Below, piece after piece: positions 23,197 to 25,692 of a stretch of DNA of 25,692 nt. A model generated the notes under the pieces. The model saw only the letters and a list, made by a program, of their open reading frames with translations, had not been told where the DNA came from and made no database searches. Position numbers and translations under genes: made by a program. The DNA comes from Lachnospiraceae bacterium UBA3643 (GTDB lineage Bacteria; Bacillota; Clostridia; Lachnospirales; Lachnospiraceae), in assembly GCA_002373855.1 (NCBI GenBank), contig DFKO01000236.1:1-25692 (forward strand). Direction: 5' to 3'. Numbering within the stretch: the first letter of the stretch is position 1; the number at the start of each line of letters is the position of its first letter.

Positions 23197-23784
23197 ATGG
23201 ATTTGGTAGAAATATTTGAGGTGATTTTCGGAGCATTATTTATTATCGCAGCAATATTAGGCAGCCGGGAGATTTTTGGAGGTATATTTTATTCGAGAAA
23301 AGTGAGGGCAGTTGTGGCCGATATTGATATAAAAGCCCACTCCTATATAGACGGGGTGAGATACTCAGACGGTTACGACAGGTATCTGGCCAAGAAACGA
23401 GACAGGAAACGTCAAAGACAAAAGGGCAATCGCAAAAAGCAAAGATACAGAGATAACGTTGTTGAACACATTAGCTTCGCTTACGATAATGACGGAGAGA
23501 TTTATAAAACAGCTCCTAAAGCTACGATATGTCCGATAAGTCCGTCCCTGATTGATAAATCTGCTGAGTACAATATTATGGTTAGTCGTAAGTGCCCTTG
23601 GAAGGCTCGCCTTGGTTTATTTGAGGTGCTTAGAGCAAATTTTTGTTCAGATTCTAATATCGTTATGAAACTTTTCGGTTTCATAATATATATTGGTAAT
23701 TTCCTGATGCTTTTAGCTGCGGATGTTGGACTGGCCGCCCTAGGCGCCTGGATTATCAACATAGGAATCAATGGAATCAGATAG
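23197..23784 (+). CDS. Unknown two-span membrane protein (DUF3592-like layout)
   Basis: 195 residues: an N-terminal membrane segment (about 5-22, EIFEVIFGALFIIAAILG), a soluble middle part, and a C-terminal membrane segment (about 160-185). The middle has a strongly basic stretch, LAKKRDRKRQRQKGNRKKQRYRD, near 64-87. The order 'TM, beta-rich domain, TM' and the VVADIDIKAHSYIDGVRY beginning loosely resemble DUF3592 proteins. The basic insertion is unusual and may bind membrane lipids or nucleic acid. The upstream ribosome binding site (GAAGGA) is acceptable. Confidence 0.7.
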   Translation: MDLVEIFEVIFGALFIIAAILGSREIFGGIFYSRKVRAVVADIDIKAHSYIDGVRYSDGYDRYLAKKRDRKRQRQKGNRKKQRYRDNVVEHISFAYDNDGEIYKTAPKATICPISPSLIDKSAEYNIMVSRKCPWKARLGLFEVLRANFCSDSNIVMKLFGFIIYIGNFLMLLAADVGLAALGAWIINIGINGIR

Positions 23785-23807
23785 TGGTCCAGGTGACAAG
23801 CACCGAA

Positions 23808-23825
23808 AAAGGTGTAAACACCTTT
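23808..23825. promoter_or_regulatory. Perfect 8-bp inverted repeat before secG
   Basis: AAAGGTGT and ACACCTTT with a 2-base centre. No T tail of note; the right arm runs into TTGACA. It could be a weak terminator or an operator. Confidence 0.4.
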
Positions 23826-23867
23826 GACAAATTGTGAACAAGTTTAGGTATGCAATACAATTCATGG

Positions 23868-23896
23868 TTGCGTTAATTTAAGACTTATGTTAAGAT
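23868..23896 (+). promoter_or_regulatory. Promoter of secG
   Basis: TTGCGT (23868-23873), 17-bp spacer, TAAGAT (23891-23896). A second possible pair, TTGTGA (23832) and TACAAT (23856), lies upstream with 18-bp spacing. Confidence 0.5.
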
Positions 23897-23924
23897 ACAT
23901 ATGTTTTTGTATATGGAGGCAGTT

Positions 23925-24158
23925 ATGTTAAGAACAGTTTTAACTATAATATTTATAATCGTTTCAGTTGCATTATCAATCATCGTTCTTATGCAGGAAG
24001 GCAAGTCTGCAGGACTCGGCGCTATAAGCGGTGCGGCTGAGAGTTATTGGGGAAAGAATAAGGGACGTTCCATGGAAGGTACTCTTGTAAAGATTACAAG
24101 GGTTCTCGCGATTTCGTTCATTGTTCTTGCTGCAGTACTTAATATATCGAGATTCTAA
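23925..24158 (+). CDS. secG: Preprotein translocase subunit SecG
   Basis: 77 residues, two membrane segments (about 4-22 and 56-73) linked by the family loop QEGKSAGLGAISGAAESYWGK. SecG helps SecYEG export proteins. The reading frame extends to an ATG at 23901, but GGAGG (23915-23919) fits ATG 23925 and gives the normal SecG N-terminus MLRTVLTII. It lies ahead of rnr, the common order in Firmicutes. Confidence 0.95.
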   Translation: MLRTVLTIIFIIVSVALSIIVLMQEGKSAGLGAISGAAESYWGKNKGRSMEGTLVKITRVLAISFIVLAAVLNISRF

Positions 24159-24180
24159 AATTAGAGGATATGATATTTAC

Positions 24181-24211
24181 GGCACCCTGATAAAACGGGG
24201 TGTCTTTTTTT
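24181..24211 (+). terminator. Intrinsic terminator between secG and rnr
   Basis: GGCACCC/GGGTGTC (one G-T pair) with a 10-base loop, then seven T. The rnr start codon lies only 10 bp beyond. Confidence 0.85.
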
Positions 24212-24220
24212 ACCTAAAAT

Positions 24221-25692
24221 ATGAAAAAGAAAGTATACAAAGAAAAGAAAAATACAAAATTTCATAAATCGTCAGGCCGCAGATCCGATAAAGCGCCGGT
24301 AAAGAGCGGGGTGACACACTCAGTCGATGAAGCAAGGAAGCAGAAGATCATCGATTTACTTAAAGACGACATGTATGTGCCCATGAAGGAAAAGGAGCTT
24401 GCCATAGTGATGCAGGTCTCCGAAGCTGACAGGGTGGCTTTTAACAAGGCTCTTCAGGAGCTGGTCCTCGAGAGCAGGATCACCATCAGTAAAAGGGGCA
24501 AATATACAATCAGTGACGGCAGTAACATAACGGGAGTGTTTACATCCCATTCATCCGGATACGGATTTGTGACTGTACAAGGCAGAAAAGAAGATTACTT
24601 CATACCAAAGAGCAAGACAGGCGGTGCATTCCACGGTGACACTGTCATCATCAGACCTCTCTTTGGCAGACGGGGCGAGCGTACGGAAGCCGAGATCACA
24701 AATATTGTCTCTCATAATACAGAAACGGCTGTCGGAGTATTTCAGAGGCTTAAGGGCTTTGGATTCGTAATATGCGACGACAGACATATCCCGGACATTT
24801 TTATTTCAGAAGAAAAATTTAATAAAGCAAAAGACGGTCAGGTTGTAGTAGTGAAGATCACTTCATACGGCGGTGACGGCAGAAAGCCGGAAGGCGAGAT
24901 ATCGGAGGTACTCGGTGAGGTCACCGACAGCGGAATAGATGTCATGTCCATCATCAGAGGATTTGGCATCCCGGAAGTGTTTGATAAAGAAGTAATGGCT
25001 GCATCTCAGCAGATACCTGAGGAAGTAATCATCCCCGATGATGAAAACCGTGAAGATTTAAGGGATTTATATACGGTCACAATCGACGGCACTGATACAA
25101 AAGATATTGATGATGCAGTGAGCCTGGAGATAAAGGATGGGGATTACATCCTCGGAGTACATATTGCCGATGTATCGGAATATGTCCATGAAGGAGATGT
25201 CCTCGACAGGGAAGCACTTAAGCGCGGTACCAGCGTATACTTTGCCGACCGGGTCATCCCGATGTTGCCTGTCAGACTCTCAAACGGCATCTGTTCATTA
25301 AATGAAAAGGTGGACCGCCTTGCCATGAGCTGCATCATGCGTTTTGACAGATCAGGTTCTCTAAAGGATTACCGGATAGCCGAAACCATAATTCATGTTG
25401 ATGAAAATATGAATTACCCGTCTGTATTAAAAATCTTAAACGGAGATGAGAGTGAGCAGGCTCTTCATGAAAAGGCAACTCCAATGCTCCTAAAGATGAA
25501 TGAGCTGGCCCATACACTACGGGCGAGACGCCGTGACCGGGGAAGTATTGATTTTGATACAAGAGAATCAAAGTTTGAACTTGATGAAAACGGCACACCG
25601 TTAAATATTTATGCGAGGGTAGCCGACGATGCAACCATGCTCATAGAGGACTTTATGCTGGCCGCCAATGAGACTGTGGCATCCCACATGTT
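24221..25692 (+). CDS. rnr: Ribonuclease R, 5' part (cut by window end)
   Basis: 3'-5' exoribonuclease for structured RNA and, with SmpB-tmRNA, for stalled mRNA. The visible 490 codons show a basic N-terminus (KKKVYKEKKNTKFHK), a winged-helix segment, cold-shock-type OB domains (YGFVTV and GFGFVI repeats), and the start of the RNB catalytic domain with the Asp cluster in DTKDIDDAVSLE. HIADVSEYVHEGDVLD and YFADRVIPMLP follow. The frame is open to the end of the window. ATG 24221 has no ribosome binding site, so the true start or mode of initiation is uncertain. Confidence 0.95.
   Translation, partial: MKKKVYKEKKNTKFHKSSGRRSDKAPVKSGVTHSVDEARKQKIIDLLKDDMYVPMKEKELAIVMQVSEADRVAFNKALQELVLESRITISKRGKYTISDGSNITGVFTSHSSGYGFVTVQGRKEDYFIPKSKTGGAFHGDTVIIRPLFGRRGERTEAEITNIVSHNTETAVGVFQRLKGFGFVICDDRHIPDIFISEEKFNKAKDGQVVVVKITSYGGDGRKPEGEISEVLGEVTDSGIDVMSIIRGFGIPEVFDKEVMAASQQIPEEVIIPDDENREDLRDLYTVTIDGTDTKDIDDAVSLEIKDGDYILGVHIADVSEYVHEGDVLDREALKRGTSVYFADRVIPMLPVRLSNGICSLNEKVDRLAMSCIMRFDRSGSLKDYRIAETIIHVDENMNYPSVLKILNGDESEQALHEKATPMLLKMNELAHTLRARRRDRGSIDFDTRESKFELDENGTPLNIYARVADDATMLIEDFMLAANETVASHM

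Overview
This window looks like a chromosomal segment of a low-GC Firmicute, most likely a Lachnospiraceae (Butyrivibrio/Roseburia-like) species. The evidence is the AT-rich coding, strong AGGAGG ribosome binding sites, the order secG then rnr, a DUF5688-type protein, and the style of the housekeeping proteins. The genus is inference; no rRNA is present to fix it.

Region 1 (about 55-14164) is an integrated mobile element of about 14.1 kb inserted in the 3' end of a tRNA-Glu(CTC) gene. A 25-bp direct repeat of the tRNA 3' end (55-79 and 14140-14164) marks attL and attR. Just inside both ends lie repeats of a short GTGGACAAT-type sequence that look like integrase arm sites. The left half carries a tyrosine integrase, a Rep_trans-like initiator, a small unknown protein, a VirD4-type coupling protein, a DUF5688 protein, an ArdC-like antirestriction protein, a hairpin-rich probable oriT, a MobV relaxase, another small protein and a small serine recombinase. 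No type IV secretion channel genes are present, so it is best read as an integrative and mobilizable element that borrows a conjugation machine. Four copies of a 17-bp motif (TAGACATAYATTTATRR) sit before the replication and transfer units and may be its common control site.

Region 2 (about 9850-13900) is the element's cargo end. It has a dense array of hairpins including a perfect 26-bp stem, a possible small RNA, and a ribbon-helix-helix regulator. Two nearly identical promoters, each followed by a tandem 13-bp repeat, lie before a 462-residue unknown protein and a lipoprotein. The second promoter still carries a broken copy of the regulator's start, so the regulator-promoter module was duplicated to bring a second gene under the same control. 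A reverse-strand NlpC/P60-like gene, apparently 5'-truncated and lacking the usual nucleophile, closes the element.

Region 3 (14165-25692) is ordinary chromosome: a DUF3137-like membrane protein, HU, a 1050-residue acidic single-span membrane protein, and a tight run hisH-hisF-ung-rluF-like-murI. A Bax-inhibitor-1-like membrane protein, an unknown two-span membrane protein, secG and the start of rnr (cut by the window end) follow.
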